Assembly (NCBI RefSeq): GCF_001661595.2 | Contig: NZ_LYPF02000024.1 | Span: 1 to 64,000 of the forward strand | Source of the DNA: Crocinitomix algicola | Lineage (GTDB): Bacteria > Bacteroidota > Bacteroidia > Flavobacteriales_D > Crocinitomicaceae | DNA: 64,000 bases | Reading direction: 5' to 3' | Shown here: positions 34,143 to 44,390 of the stretch, piece by piece | How positions within the stretch are numbered: position 1 is the stretch's first letter | How the letters are laid out: each line of letters begins with the position of its first letter | Position numbers and translations under genes: made by a program | The notes under the pieces: generated by a model | The model's input: the letters and a program-made list of their open reading frames with translations, nothing else | Told to the model about the DNA's origin: nothing | Database searches by the model: none

Positions 34143-35945
34143 TTACCCATTCACAGCATCGGACAAACAATAACTTCCCTTATCTATTAATTTGGTTGCT
34201 ATTAATTGTCGTGCATTTTTTGTATTGAATGGCTGTACTTTGGTAAATCGTTTAAGCCCCATCATCATCATGGTTAATTCATCAGCTTCGACAAAAGCCA
34301 TTAATGCATCCTTCCCAGATTTGTTAATTCGATCAGCCGCATCAAAAATGTATGTTTTAACTATGGCAATGTATTCCGCACATGCTTCTTCTCCTCTTGA
34401 TTTCACCATTTTTTCCACTCTTAAAAGCACAGATTCAGACGCATAAATAGCATTTGCAATATCAGCAATATTCATCAAAATTTCTTGTTCTTTCGATAAT
34501 TGCATCATTAACTTCTGAGCGGCAGTTCCTGCGACCATCAATAAGGTCTTTTTAAAATTCTTCAAATAACCTTTTTCTTCCGCAAACAACTCTGAAGAAG
34601 GATCCGAAAAATCAGGAATACTCATCAACTCATTTGCAACAGCTTGTGCTGGCCCCATCAAGTCCAATTGACCTTTCATTGCCTTTTTCAAAATCATGTC
34701 CACTGTTAAAAGACGATTGATTTCATTGGTTCCTTCAAAAATTCGATTTATTCTTGAATCACGATAAGCACGTTCAACTGCTGATTCAGCCGAGAATCCC
34801 ATTCCTCCATGAATTTGAACTCCTTCATCAACGCAATAGTCTAGGGTTTCTGAACCTAATACCTTTAACATTGCGCATTCCGCGGCAAACTCTTCAATAC
34901 CTTTCAATGTTGCATCTTGCTTATCCATTCCCCCTTCAACAAGGTTGTGGATTGCTTCATCGATATTTGCCGCGGCACGATAGACTGCAGATTCTAACAC
35001 AAAAGTTTGTATCGCCTGTTCGCCAATTTTATGTCGAATAGCACCATATTTTGAAATCGGTCGACCAAATTGTTCTCTTTCATTGGCATATCTAACCGAG
35101 TGATTAACGACCTCTTTCGCTCCCCCTAAAACACCAGCCGCTAATTTTATACGCCCAATATTTAAAATATTCAAAGCAATTTTAAACCCTTTATTTCTTT
35201 CTCCGAGGAGATTTTCTGCCGGAATTGAGACATTGTTAAAGAACACTTGTCGTGTAGAAGAACCTTTGATTCCCATTTTTTTCTCCTCTGGATTTAGGGA
35301 AATTCCTTCACGGTTAGCTTCGACGATAAAACCAGTCAAATTCTCATCATCACCAATTTTAGCGAATACGGTAAAAACATCTGCAAAACCTGCATTCGTA
35401 ATCCACATTTTTTGGCCATTGATAACATAATTTTTACCGTCTTCAGACAATTTAGCTGTTGTTTTACCTGAATTTGCATCAGAACCTGAACTGGGTTCGG
35501 TTAAACAATAAGCAGCTTTCCACTCACCACTTGCCAACTTAGGTATAAACTTTTGTTTTTGCTCTTCAGTTCCGTAATATAAAATTGGCAGCGTACCAAT
35601 TCCTGTATGGGCACCATAAGCTACAGAAAAAGAATTACCTCTTCCCAGGTATTCAGTTGCCAGCATCGAAGTTGGAAAATCAACTCCCATTCCGCCTAAA
35701 TCTGCAGGTACAGACATACCTAACATGCCTAACTCCCCGGCCTTTTCAACTAAACTCGGCATTAACCCTTCCTCCATTGCATCAATCTCTTCAATTTTTG
35801 GATCAATTTCTTGGCGAATAAAATCCAAACAAGTTTGTGCAATCATTCGTTGCTCTTCATTATAATCTTCTGGGGTAAAAACGGCATCGAAATTTGTTTC
35901 TCGAATGATAAATTCTCCACCTTTTATTGTCTTTTTATCTTCCAT
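34143..35945 (-). CDS. acyl-CoA dehydrogenase, long form (FadE-like of fadNAE type)
   Basis: A 600-residue flavoenzyme that introduces the first double bond of fatty acyl-CoA. The acyl-CoA dehydrogenase core (about 30-410) shows the FAD-binding CLTEPSSGSDANSGKT and WITNAGFADV, and the C-terminal motif VQIHGGMGFSAESAVERAYRDSR region with the glutamate base expected nearby (IFEGTNEINR). The extra C-terminal 180 residues match the about 600-residue group that includes Bacillus subtilis FadE. Its start shares one base with the GNAT gene's end. It is the last gene of the operon. Confidence 0.95.
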   Translation of the reverse strand: MEDKKTIKGGEFIIRETNFDAVFTPEDYNEEQRMIAQTCLDFIRQEIDPKIEEIDAMEEGLMPSLVEKAGELGMLGMSVPADLGGMGVDFPTSMLATEYLGRGNSFSVAYGAHTGIGTLPILYYGTEEQKQKFIPKLASGEWKAAYCLTEPSSGSDANSGKTTAKLSEDGKNYVINGQKMWITNAGFADVFTVFAKIGDDENLTGFIVEANREGISLNPEEKKMGIKGSSTRQVFFNNVSIPAENLLGERNKGFKIALNILNIGRIKLAAGVLGGAKEVVNHSVRYANEREQFGRPISKYGAIRHKIGEQAIQTFVLESAVYRAAANIDEAIHNLVEGGMDKQDATLKGIEEFAAECAMLKVLGSETLDYCVDEGVQIHGGMGFSAESAVERAYRDSRINRIFEGTNEINRLLTVDMILKKAMKGQLDLMGPAQAVANELMSIPDFSDPSSELFAEEKGYLKNFKKTLLMVAGTAAQKLMMQLSKEQEILMNIADIANAIYASESVLLRVEKMVKSRGEEACAEYIAIVKTYIFDAADRINKSGKDALMAFVEADELTMMMMGLKRFTKVQPFNTKNARQLIATKLIDKGSYCLSDAVNG

Positions 35946-36406
35946 TACATTCCTTTTTTTAATTCTTTATACATTAATTTATGAGGTCCAATTTTAGGAA
36001 CGGTGTATACCTGTCCTTTGATTTTAAAATCTAATTTTTCATAAAACCCTGTAGCTATCAAACGTGCGTCACACCATAATAAATCTACATTTCGCTGATT
36101 CAATTCTTCTATTCCTTTTTGCACTAAAAGTGCACCAACTCCCAGCCCTCTCACTGATGGATCAGTGGCCATTGCTCGCAATCGGTATTGATATTTGGTC
36201 GGGAATTTGTCATTTTTTTGAAGAATAAAAGTTGCTGTTCCAACATTTTGGCCTTTTCTGAATGCTGCCATATGAAATGTTGTATCATCTCCATCTGGTT
36301 CTATTTCACAAGCCTGAGCATTTTCAAGATGAGGCCAAAGCACCTTAAACCGAAGAGCTTTTAATTCATCCACTTGTGCTTTTCTTATATCTACTTCTAT
36401 TTTCAA
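35945..36406 (-). CDS. GNAT-family N-acetyltransferase
   Basis: A 153-residue acetyltransferase with the acetyl-CoA pyrophosphate loop in VRGLGVGALLVQKGIEEL (motif A) and WCDARLIATGFYEKLDFK (motif B). I choose TTG at 36406, two bases after the thiolase stop, since the ATG at 36457 would overlap the thiolase by 49 bases and prepend a Cys/Arg-rich stretch unlike the family. It lies inside the beta-oxidation operon; whether it acetylates a pathway protein or uses an acyl-CoA intermediate is unknown. Confidence 0.85.
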   Translation of the reverse strand: MKIEVDIRKAQVDELKALRFKVLWPHLENAQACEIEPDGDDTTFHMAAFRKGQNVGTATFILQKNDKFPTKYQYRLRAMATDPSVRGLGVGALLVQKGIEELNQRNVDLLWCDARLIATGFYEKLDFKIKGQVYTVPKIGPHKLMYKELKKGM

Positions 36407-36408
36407 CG

Positions 36409-37587
36409 TTAGAGCATTTCGATTACACCTGCAGCACCTTGACCAGTACCAATACACATCGTCACCACGCCATACTTACCATTTCGGCGTTTTAACTCAT
36501 TAATTATTTGAACGGATAATTTTGCGCCTGTACATCCCAATGGATGACCTAAAGCAATTGCACCGCCGTTCACGTTAACAATATCTGGATTAAGACCCGT
36601 TTCTTTAATCACCGCAAGAGATTGAGACGCAAAAGCTTCATTTAACTCAACAAGATCAATGTCACTCATTTTTAATCCCGCCATTTCAATTGCTCCAGGA
36701 ATTGCTTTTACAGGGCCTATTCCCATTATTCGAGGTTCTACCCCGACCACCTTATAAGAAACAAGACGTGCAATTGGTTCAAGATTTAATTTTTTCACCA
36801 TCTCTTCTGACATCATTAAACAAAATGCTGCCCCATCCGACATTTGAGAAGCATTTCCCGCTGTTACTGAGCCGTCTGCCGCGAATACTGGTCTTAACCT
36901 TGCTAAAGCTTCAGGTGTTGTTCCTAATCGCGGACCTTCATCTACTTTAATAATATTTGTCCTTTCAGCTCTTTTTCCCTTTTCATCTAAATAAACTTCG
37001 TTAACATGAATAGGAACTATTTCACTTTCAAATTTCTTTTCTTCAATAGCTTTCAAGGCTTTCATGTGCGAATTGAAGGCAAATTGATCCTGATCTTCTC
37101 TCGTAACCTTATATTTTCTCGCCACTTCTTCTGCCGTATTCCCCATTCCCCAATACCAATCTGCATGATCTTTTGATATCTTAGCGTTTGGAACAACGCG
37201 CCATCCTCCCATTGCAATTGCAGACATTGACTCGGTACCTCCCGCAATAATAACATCTGCAATTCCCGCTTCAATTTTAGATTTGGCGATTGCCATTGTC
37301 TCTATTCCTGATGAACAATAACGATTAACCGTCATTCCCGGAACTTTCTCTGTGTTTAATCCCATTAGAGAAATAAATCTTCCCACATTTAATCCTTGTT
37401 CTGCTTCCGGCATTGCATTTCCTACAATAACATCATCAATTAGTTCATGATCTAATTCAGGAACTTCATTTAAGATATGCTTAATAACATCAGCGGCCAT
37501 ATCATCGGGTCTAGTAAACCTAAAACCTCCTTTATTCGCTTTACCTACTGCGGTACGATAGGCTTTTACTATATATGCTGTTCTCAT
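36409..37587 (-). CDS. fadA: acetyl-CoA acyltransferase (3-ketoacyl-CoA thiolase)
   Basis: The 392-residue thiolase cleaves 3-ketoacyl-CoA to acetyl-CoA. The nucleophilic Cys is in VNRYCSSGIETMAIA (about 87-100), and the C-terminal catalytic His and Cys are in NVNGGAIALGHPLGCTGAK and VVTMCIGTGQGAAGVIE. It follows the fadN-type gene with a 76-bp gap and precedes the GNAT gene. Confidence 0.96.
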   Translation of the reverse strand: MRTAYIVKAYRTAVGKANKGGFRFTRPDDMAADVIKHILNEVPELDHELIDDVIVGNAMPEAEQGLNVGRFISLMGLNTEKVPGMTVNRYCSSGIETMAIAKSKIEAGIADVIIAGGTESMSAIAMGGWRVVPNAKISKDHADWYWGMGNTAEEVARKYKVTREDQDQFAFNSHMKALKAIEEKKFESEIVPIHVNEVYLDEKGKRAERTNIIKVDEGPRLGTTPEALARLRPVFAADGSVTAGNASQMSDGAAFCLMMSEEMVKKLNLEPIARLVSYKVVGVEPRIMGIGPVKAIPGAIEMAGLKMSDIDLVELNEAFASQSLAVIKETGLNPDIVNVNGGAIALGHPLGCTGAKLSVQIINELKRRNGKYGVVTMCIGTGQGAAGVIEML

Positions 37588-37663
37588 TTTTTATTCGTTT
37601 AATTCTTTTATTCAATTTTTATCCGTTCATTTTTCGAATTAGTGAAATTTTGTCGGCACAAAA

Positions 37664-40066
37664 TCAATTTCGAAGCACCTTGCCACTCGTTACGATACTT
37701 TGAATTCGTTCAAGTGTTTTTTTCTTCGTACACAATTCCAAAAAGGCTTTTCGCTCCAAGTCTAACAAGTATTGCTCGTCGACTTTGGTCAAATCTGAAA
37801 GATCTCCTCCAGCTAGTACATAACCCAACTTTTCTGAAATTAACTGATCATGTTCTGATATGTAATTACCATGCGCCATCGAATCAGCTCCTACGTATAC
37901 AATCCCAAGTCCTTCTTGACCAAGAACTGTGATGTTTTTCGGTTTAACTGGTTGAGTATATCCTGCATTGAAAAGTGCTAAACAGGCTTCTTTTGCTCGA
38001 GTCAATTGATAGTCACGATCAACAACCACTTCATCAATACCTGGTCGCAAATAACCAAGGTCGAATGCTTCATAAGCTGAAGTTGACACTTTAGCTTGTC
38101 CTATCGTTAAAAATTTATCTCTAAAGCGATTGATCCTGACATCTCCTTCTTGTAATTCATCTGAAAACCGTTTGGCAAACTCTTTTGTTCCTCCCCCTCC
38201 GGGTATTAAGCCAACACCAAATTCAACAAGTCCCATATATAGTTCAGAATGGGCCACTACTTTGTCTGCATGCATAGACATTTCACATCCACCACCAAGT
38301 GCCATATTATGTGGAGCAACAATTACTGGACAAGATGAGTAACGAATACGCATCATTGTATCTTGAAATTGTTTGATGGCAAAATTTAACTCATCATACT
38401 CCTGCTCTACTGCCATCATGAAAATAAGTCCAACATTTGCTCCTGCACTAAAGTTTTGTCCATTATTCGATATGACTAGACCTTTATATTCATTTTCAGC
38501 CAATTCAATTCCCTTATTAATGCCTTGTAAAACGCCTCCTCCAATTGTATTCATTTTAGTATGAAACTCGAGGTTGAGAATACCATCTCCTAAATCGACT
38601 AAATGACAATCGTTATTCTCCCAAACTGTATTTGTGTCTCTTAAATTTTCAAGAATCACTAATTCTTCTGTTCCTGGAATAGTTTTATAGGATTTAGTTG
38701 GGATGTCATAGAACATACGAACACCGTTTTCAACTTTATAGAACGACTGATGCCCATTATCCAACATTTCTTGCACCCATCCTGCTACCGATTTACCTTC
38801 GGCTTTACAGAGTTCAATAAAGTTTTCAATTCCAACAATGTCCCAAGTTTCAAATGGACCAAGTTCCCAGCCGAATCCTGCTCGCAAGGCATCATCAATC
38901 TTATATAATTCATCCGCAATTTCCGGTATTCTATTCGATACGTAAGCGAAAAGTCCAGCAAATGATTTTCTGTAAAATTGCCCTGCTTTACCTTTATCCG
39001 CAAATAATATTTTTGTTCTTTTCGCTAAATCTTCAATTGGTTTAGTTTGAGCAAAAACAGGGAAATTAACTTTCTGTTTTGACTCATACTCCAGTGTTTT
39101 CAAGTTTAATGACAAAATTTCTTTTTTGCCATCTTGTTTCACTTTTTTATAAAACCCTTGTCCAGACTTGGAACCTAACCATTTATTCTCAACCATTTTG
39201 GTGATGTAGTCAGGCAAATTAAAGGCTGAATTTTCTTCGTCATTTGGACAATTCTCTCGAACACCATTCGCAACATGAACTAGTGTATCTAAACCAACTA
39301 CGTCACAGGTTCTGAAAGTGGCAGACTTCGGACGACCTAGGACAGGGCCTGTCAACTTGTCTACTTCATCAATTGACAAATCAAGTTCTTCAACTAAATG
39401 AAACAATGACATAATAGAATAAACCCCAACTCTATTGGCAATGAAAGCTGGTGTATCTTTACACAAGACCGTTTTCTTACCTAAAAAGCGAGCGCCATAA
39501 TGCATGAAAAATTCAATTATGCTAGGATCTGTTTTAGGAGTAGGAATAATTTCAAGAAGTCTCAAATACCGTGGAGGGTTAAAGAAATGTGTTCCACAAA
39601 AATGTTTTTGGAAATCTTCCGATCTTCCTTCTAACATCAAATGGATTGGAATTCCAGATGTGTTTGAAGAAACCAACGTACCCTTTTTTCGATATGTATC
39701 AACTTTTTCGAGGATTATTTGCTTGATATCAAGACGTTCAACCACCACTTCAATTATCCAATCGTAATCAGCTATTTTTTCCATGTCATCATCAAAATTT
39801 CCGGTAGAAATTCGATCTGCAAATGACTGATGATAAATTGGAGATGGTTTTGACTTTAACGAAGCTGATAAATAATTATTAACCAAACGATTTCTAACCA
39901 CCTTATCTTGAAGGGTTAGGCCCTTTTGCTGTTCTTTTTCATCAAGTTCTCTTGGAACCATATCGAGTAAAAGCACCTCGCATCCTATATTTGCCATGTG
40001 ACAGGCAATGGCTGAACCCATTACGCCTGAACCTAATACTGCTACTTTATTAATTTTTCTGTTCAT
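37664..40066 (-). CDS. 3-hydroxyacyl-CoA dehydrogenase/enoyl-CoA hydratase, FadN-type fusion
   Basis: An 800-residue multifunctional enzyme. The N-terminal part is the NAD-dependent 3-hydroxyacyl-CoA dehydrogenase (AVLGSGVMGSAIACHMANIG at 9-28; catalytic His in HFFNPPRYLRLLEIIPT, followed by the C-terminal dehydrogenase domains). The crotonase (enoyl-CoA hydratase) comes last, with FSAGANVGLIFMM and MALGGGCEMSMHADK. This order is the reverse of E. coli FadB and matches Bacillus subtilis FadN. It is followed by thiolase and, one gene later, an acyl-CoA dehydrogenase, as in the fadNAE operon. Confidence 0.95.
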   Translation of the reverse strand: MNRKINKVAVLGSGVMGSAIACHMANIGCEVLLLDMVPRELDEKEQQKGLTLQDKVVRNRLVNNYLSASLKSKPSPIYHQSFADRISTGNFDDDMEKIADYDWIIEVVVERLDIKQIILEKVDTYRKKGTLVSSNTSGIPIHLMLEGRSEDFQKHFCGTHFFNPPRYLRLLEIIPTPKTDPSIIEFFMHYGARFLGKKTVLCKDTPAFIANRVGVYSIMSLFHLVEELDLSIDEVDKLTGPVLGRPKSATFRTCDVVGLDTLVHVANGVRENCPNDEENSAFNLPDYITKMVENKWLGSKSGQGFYKKVKQDGKKEILSLNLKTLEYESKQKVNFPVFAQTKPIEDLAKRTKILFADKGKAGQFYRKSFAGLFAYVSNRIPEIADELYKIDDALRAGFGWELGPFETWDIVGIENFIELCKAEGKSVAGWVQEMLDNGHQSFYKVENGVRMFYDIPTKSYKTIPGTEELVILENLRDTNTVWENNDCHLVDLGDGILNLEFHTKMNTIGGGVLQGINKGIELAENEYKGLVISNNGQNFSAGANVGLIFMMAVEQEYDELNFAIKQFQDTMMRIRYSSCPVIVAPHNMALGGGCEMSMHADKVVAHSELYMGLVEFGVGLIPGGGGTKEFAKRFSDELQEGDVRINRFRDKFLTIGQAKVSTSAYEAFDLGYLRPGIDEVVVDRDYQLTRAKEACLALFNAGYTQPVKPKNITVLGQEGLGIVYVGADSMAHGNYISEHDQLISEKLGYVLAGGDLSDLTKVDEQYLLDLERKAFLELCTKKKTLERIQSIVTSGKVLRN

Positions 40067-40096
40067 TCTTCTTTATTTTTATTCAGAATAATTTCT

Positions 40097-40558
40097 TTAT
40101 TTTTCCATTAGTTTTTCTTCAAACTTATTTTCCTCTAAAAGCTCGTTTAATGTAATATCCAAACGTTCCATGACTTCAAAAAATGCTTTTACTTTTGTTT
40201 TGGGAAGTGTTGCATAGAGTTTCTCATTAAAATTGAGAACAACATCTCTTGCAACTTTTCGCTTTCCGATACCATCTGGAGTCAAAAAAACCAACGATTT
40301 TCTTTTATCAAACTTATCTGCTTTACGATAGATTAACCCATTTTCCTCCATATTCTTTAGTGTTCGAGACAGACTTGTTGGCTCCATCCCCATTTTTGGC
40401 CCTAAAGATGTACTTGGCGTTCCCTCCTTTTCTATATTTAACAAGATAAATCCCCATGAAAAAGACATTCCATGTTGAGCTGCAACCTGGTTGTAATATC
40501 GCGATATTTTAAACCAGTTATTGCGTACGTGAAATTCGAATAATTGCTCTTTATTCAT
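40097..40558 (-). CDS. MarR-family regulator of the beta-oxidation operon
   Basis: A 153-residue winged-helix regulator with the MarR core: PKMGMEPTSLSRTLKNMEENGLI (recognition helix) and ADKFDKRKSLVFLTPDG (wing). It is first in the operon, 30 bp before the fadN-type gene, and a 14-bp perfect palindrome lies at its promoter, so autoregulation of the whole fatty-acid operon is likely. An acyl-CoA ligand would be expected by analogy but is not shown. Confidence 0.92.
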   Translation of the reverse strand: MNKEQLFEFHVRNNWFKISRYYNQVAAQHGMSFSWGFILLNIEKEGTPSTSLGPKMGMEPTSLSRTLKNMEENGLIYRKADKFDKRKSLVFLTPDGIGKRKVARDVVLNFNEKLYATLPKTKVKAFFEVMERLDITLNELLEENKFEEKLMEK

Positions 40559-40580
40559 TGATTAGCTTTACGGTTGTCCC

Positions 40581-40614
40581 CAAATATAATTATTTTTTTA
40601 TTATGCATGCATAA
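40581..40614 (-). promoter_or_regulatory. marR-fad operon promoter -7 element and palindromic operator
   Basis: On the minus strand TATATTTG (40588-40581) fits the -7 element. Twelve bases upstream, TTATGCATGCATAA (40601-40614) is a perfect 14-bp palindrome, well placed for a MarR dimer to block the polymerase. A second, weaker inverted repeat, ATGCAAGCAT, lies at 40692-40701. Confidence 0.6.
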
Positions 40615-40752
40615 CTTTATTTAGATTTTTCTTAAAATCCGTTAAAAAAATTCATTCTAAAATTGGGGGAACGCAAAATCGCTAAAAAACAATGCAAGCA
40701 TAGTTTCTGCGTCTTGAATAAAGTTAAAATAAAAAAAAGTAATAGCAAAAAA

Positions 40753-40784
40753 AATCGTCTCAAATATTTTAATTTGAGACGATT
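40753..40784 (-). terminator. terminator of the SBBP/T9SS gene
   Basis: AATCGTCTCAAAT (40753-40765) and ATTTGAGACGATT (40772-40784) form a perfect 13-bp stem with a 6-nt loop. Leftward it is followed by a T-run (A-run 40745-40754 on the plus strand). It serves the gene that stops at 40805. Confidence 0.9.
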
Positions 40785-40804
40785 ACACTTACAAGGTTAA
40801 CTAA

Positions 40805-43800
40805 TTATAATTTGATGACTTGTTTCAAAACAACAGCATTCCCTTTCACGAGTCTAATTAAGTAGGTTGCAGGATCTAGACTATTCATATCAAAGTCCAA
40901 CACTCCGGCAGGAACATTTGCCCGATCCATGATTATTTTACCATCAAAAGAAAATACACTCACCCGATCAATCTGTTCTGCCACTTCTATATGCACAACA
41001 CTACGTGTAGGGTTAGGGTAAACATTTACAGCTAAAGAAAGTCCTTCTTCCTTTATAGAAACATCTGTAATTAGAATTGGGTTTTCGATGCGATCAGATG
41101 TAACCGAACATCCAAATTCATCCGTGTATAACACCCAGTACTCTCCATTTTCACCAACTTCAACATAGTTTACGGTATCATTTGTTTCATCAATTAGAAG
41201 CTCTTCATCCAAATACCATTGATTACCTGTCTCATAAGAAGAGATTATAAAAACACTGTCGACCGTCAACATTGGAGGCGCTGGAGTTGGATGCACTGTA
41301 ACCGTTACTTCATCTGTATTAACACAACCATATTCATCCGTTCCTTCCACAATATAAACAGTTGTTTCGGTAGGTGTGGCCCATGGGTCTCCAATCACAA
41401 AATTCGATAAAGTTGGATCATACTCCCAGATATAAATAACACCCCCGGTCGCGTTTAATTGCGTGGAGTCACCAAAACAAATTTCGGTATCCAAACCAGC
41501 ATCAATTGGGGGAGCTTCTACAATATTTACAGCAACCTCATCAGAACCTTCACAACCAAAACCGTCACTAGCCGTTACCGTATACACTTTATCACTAATG
41601 GGAAACGCCCATGGATCTGCAATACTTAAGTCTGATAATGAAGGGTCAGAATCCCAAGTATATTCCAATCCACCTGAAGCCAATAGCTGAACTGAATCAC
41701 CCAAACATAAAAATTCATCTGGCCCTGCATCAACACTAGGAAGAGCATTAATTGCAACAAATACAGAATCTCTATTTTTACAACCATTAATATCCGTTCC
41801 CTCAACATAATACATGGTTTCAACAATTGGTGTAGCGGTTGGATTATACACATCTAATTCGGACAAACTAGGGTCAGGTTCCCATTGATATAAATCGGCT
41901 AATCCTCCGGTTGCAAATAACACCACAGAACTACCGTCGCAAACTGCCGTATCAACACCCGCATCAATATCAGGCATAGCGAGGGTTGCAACATTCACCG
42001 AGTCCAAATTTTGGCAGCCATTTTCATCTGTACCAGTTACAAAATACTCTGTAAACCCAGTAGGAATTGCCCAAGGGTCAAAAATATCTAGCGCTGTCAA
42101 TGAAGGATCAGAATCCCACATATACTCAAGAGCTCCACTCGCCATAAGATGAACAGAATCACCTAAACAAATTGTTTCATCACTTCCTGCATTCACAACA
42201 GGCAAATCATAAACTACAACATTTACCGTATCACTATTTTCACAACCGCTATCATCTGTACCTGTTACGATATATGTTTTATCGACATCAGGACTTGCTA
42301 TTGGATTATTGACATCCAAATCAGACAAAGTCATATCTTCATTCCATAAGTAATCGGTTGCGCCACTTGCCATCAACTCCACAGAACCATCTGGACAAAC
42401 TCCTGTATCCAATCCTGCAGATACAATAGGCAATTCATAAACAATAACATCTACACTGGTTTCAGCATCACATAAATTCTCATCAACAACGGAAAGCGTA
42501 ACAGTCATAGTTTCTGTTACCTCAGTTGATATTTCATCACTTCCCGTGGACCAAAGGTATTCGTCATATTCATCCGTATACAAAATCACTGAATTACCCA
42601 CACAAAATTCCAAAGGGGTGTCGGCATATATCTCTAATACTGGGTTTGCATTAACCGTAACAGTAACAGTGTCATAATCAATACATCCCGCCACACTTTC
42701 AGAACTCACAACGTAAACCGTAGACTCATCAGGAGTCGCGGTCATCGTTTCACACACATCACATGACATGCTCTCTTCATCGCCCGACATAACGGACCAA
42801 GTAACATTATCTCCACCGGTAGCTTCAAGTACAACAGATTCTCCTTCACATATAGCTGTGTCAACTGACGCTGTTGTCGTTAATTGGCAATATTTTATTG
42901 TACTAAAATCAAGATTTGTGGCTCCTCCATGACTATTCCCTGTTATAAAAATATTATCGTCAATATCTAACCTCATTTTCAAGGCTTGGTCACTGTTTGA
43001 GGCAGGACCATTAAAAATTGTTGACCATTCTAAAGCTCCGTCAGTAATGTCATATTTTAATGTCGCAAAATCATTATTACTCGCGGAATAAAAGCTATAA
43101 CCGGTAACATAAACATATCCACCAGAAGGAGAAATTCGAACATCCTTTGCTTCATCATATTTTAGTCCCATTGTAGTATAGCGATGCGCCCACAATTCAG
43201 TACCATCTGTGTCGTATGCTATGGTATAAAAATCTTCACTGGTTGCGACACTTTTACTTTTTCCTGTTACAATTACATTATCGCTACCATCAACAGCCAC
43301 AGCATTAATGACATCTAAAGCTTCAGCGTCTCCTGCATAAAACTTTTTCCATAAAACATCCCCAGTGGCTCCAGAAAATTTAATCGTTAAATAATCTTCT
43401 TCATTTAAGATATCTGTAAATCCCGAACCTCCCAGTATGACATCATTAGAACTTGTCAGCGCCATAGCAAAAGGCGTGTCAAGCTTACCAAAACCTGAAT
43501 CTTCAGTTTTAGACCAAATAAGCACCCCGTCCGAATCATATTTAACAACTGCATAATCAAAAAACGTGTCTTCTACATCATATTCGTAATCCCCTCCAAC
43601 ATAGAGGTTTTCATCGCTGTCTATTCGAATGATTTTTGCATTATCACTTCCTGATCCTCCGAAACTATTTGACCAAATTTCAGTTCCATCCGTATCATAT
43701 TTAATGGTGAAAAAATCGACATTACCCACTGCAGGTGTAATTGAACCAACCACAATAATATTATCGCTTCCATCGACCACTAAATCCTTTCCTGTATCAA

Positions 43801-44215
43801 AACGCCCTGTCCCAGTTTCGATTTGAGCCCAGAGTTCCGCTCCAGTATCACCGTCGTATTTAATGGTTACCATATCCCAATCTGTTCCACCGATAAAGCG
43901 AGAGCCTGTCACGATAACATCCCCTTCACTGTTTAAAACAATTGCCTTTGCCTCATCTATTCCCGAACCGCCATAGGTAGCTACCCACTGTTCAACACCA
44001 TCTGCATCATACTTAACAGTTGCCCAATCATAACTTGAACCAGAATAAGTTGCTCCAGTAACATAGGTGTTGCCAAGATCATCTAATGTTAAATCGAATG
44101 CTTTATCAATAAAATTACCCACCCCATTATAACGAGCTTCCCATTGGATATTAATTTGACCAAACCCCTGAAAACAAGCTAACGTCATTAATGTAAGTAC
44201 AAACTGGAATTTCAT
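40805..44215 (-). CDS. T9SS type A secreted protein with SBBP repeats and Ig-like repeats
   Basis: A large surface or secreted protein (1136 residues from the ATG at 44215; a second ATG at 44230 is possible). After the signal peptide (MKFQFVLTLMTLACFQGFGQ) residues about 20-430 hold repeats of the SBBP beta-propeller type (DDLGNTYVTGATYSGSS, SDNIIVVGSITP), each with a TIKYD element. Then come about eight Ig-like repeats, five of them closely related (DAGLDTEICFGDSTQLNATG). The C-terminus carries a T9SS type A sorting domain (VYPNPTRSVVHIEV and ending VVLKQVIKL). It would be exported by T9SS. The regulatory role is unknown; adhesion is a common guess. Confidence 0.88.
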   Translation of the reverse strand: MKFQFVLTLMTLACFQGFGQINIQWEARYNGVGNFIDKAFDLTLDDLGNTYVTGATYSGSSYDWATVKYDADGVEQWVATYGGSGIDEAKAIVLNSEGDVIVTGSRFIGGTDWDMVTIKYDGDTGAELWAQIETGTGRFDTGKDLVVDGSDNIIVVGSITPAVGNVDFFTIKYDTDGTEIWSNSFGGSGSDNAKIIRIDSDENLYVGGDYEYDVEDTFFDYAVVKYDSDGVLIWSKTEDSGFGKLDTPFAMALTSSNDVILGGSGFTDILNEEDYLTIKFSGATGDVLWKKFYAGDAEALDVINAVAVDGSDNVIVTGKSKSVATSEDFYTIAYDTDGTELWAHRYTTMGLKYDEAKDVRISPSGGYVYVTGYSFYSASNNDFATLKYDITDGALEWSTIFNGPASNSDQALKMRLDIDDNIFITGNSHGGATNLDFSTIKYCQLTTTASVDTAICEGESVVLEATGGDNVTWSVMSGDEESMSCDVCETMTATPDESTVYVVSSESVAGCIDYDTVTVTVNANPVLEIYADTPLEFCVGNSVILYTDEYDEYLWSTGSDEISTEVTETMTVTLSVVDENLCDAETSVDVIVYELPIVSAGLDTGVCPDGSVELMASGATDYLWNEDMTLSDLDVNNPIASPDVDKTYIVTGTDDSGCENSDTVNVVVYDLPVVNAGSDETICLGDSVHLMASGALEYMWDSDPSLTALDIFDPWAIPTGFTEYFVTGTDENGCQNLDSVNVATLAMPDIDAGVDTAVCDGSSVVLFATGGLADLYQWEPDPSLSELDVYNPTATPIVETMYYVEGTDINGCKNRDSVFVAINALPSVDAGPDEFLCLGDSVQLLASGGLEYTWDSDPSLSDLSIADPWAFPISDKVYTVTASDGFGCEGSDEVAVNIVEAPPIDAGLDTEICFGDSTQLNATGGVIYIWEYDPTLSNFVIGDPWATPTETTVYIVEGTDEYGCVNTDEVTVTVHPTPAPPMLTVDSVFIISSYETGNQWYLDEELLIDETNDTVNYVEVGENGEYWVLYTDEFGCSVTSDRIENPILITDVSIKEEGLSLAVNVYPNPTRSVVHIEVAEQIDRVSVFSFDGKIIMDRANVPAGVLDFDMNSLDPATYLIRLVKGNAVVLKQVIKL

Positions 44216-44317
44216 ATTTTTTAATTTCAATTTATCCGCAAAATTAGATAATATTATAGATTAAACTAGATTTCTTATCGACTAAACTTGCTAATTCATC
44301 GATAAAACTTACAACAC

Positions 44318-44348
44318 TTGTTTTGCGAATAGAATATTAATACTTTTG
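44318..44348 (+). promoter_or_regulatory. promoter of the PKD-porP/sprF-porE-like operon
   Basis: TTG (44318-44320) and TACTTTTG (44341-44348) are separated by 20 bp, a very good Bacteroidetes promoter match. The start codon at 44391 is 42 bp downstream. Confidence 0.65.
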
Positions 44349-44390
44349 CAACAAATTTAGTTTTCACCAGCCAATTAAAATGAAAAGCGA

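Noticed and set aside
36409-36457. GNAT start at the ATG at 36457
   Set aside because: The added residues are the thiolase C-terminus read in another frame. The TTG at 36406 places the start two bases after the thiolase stop.
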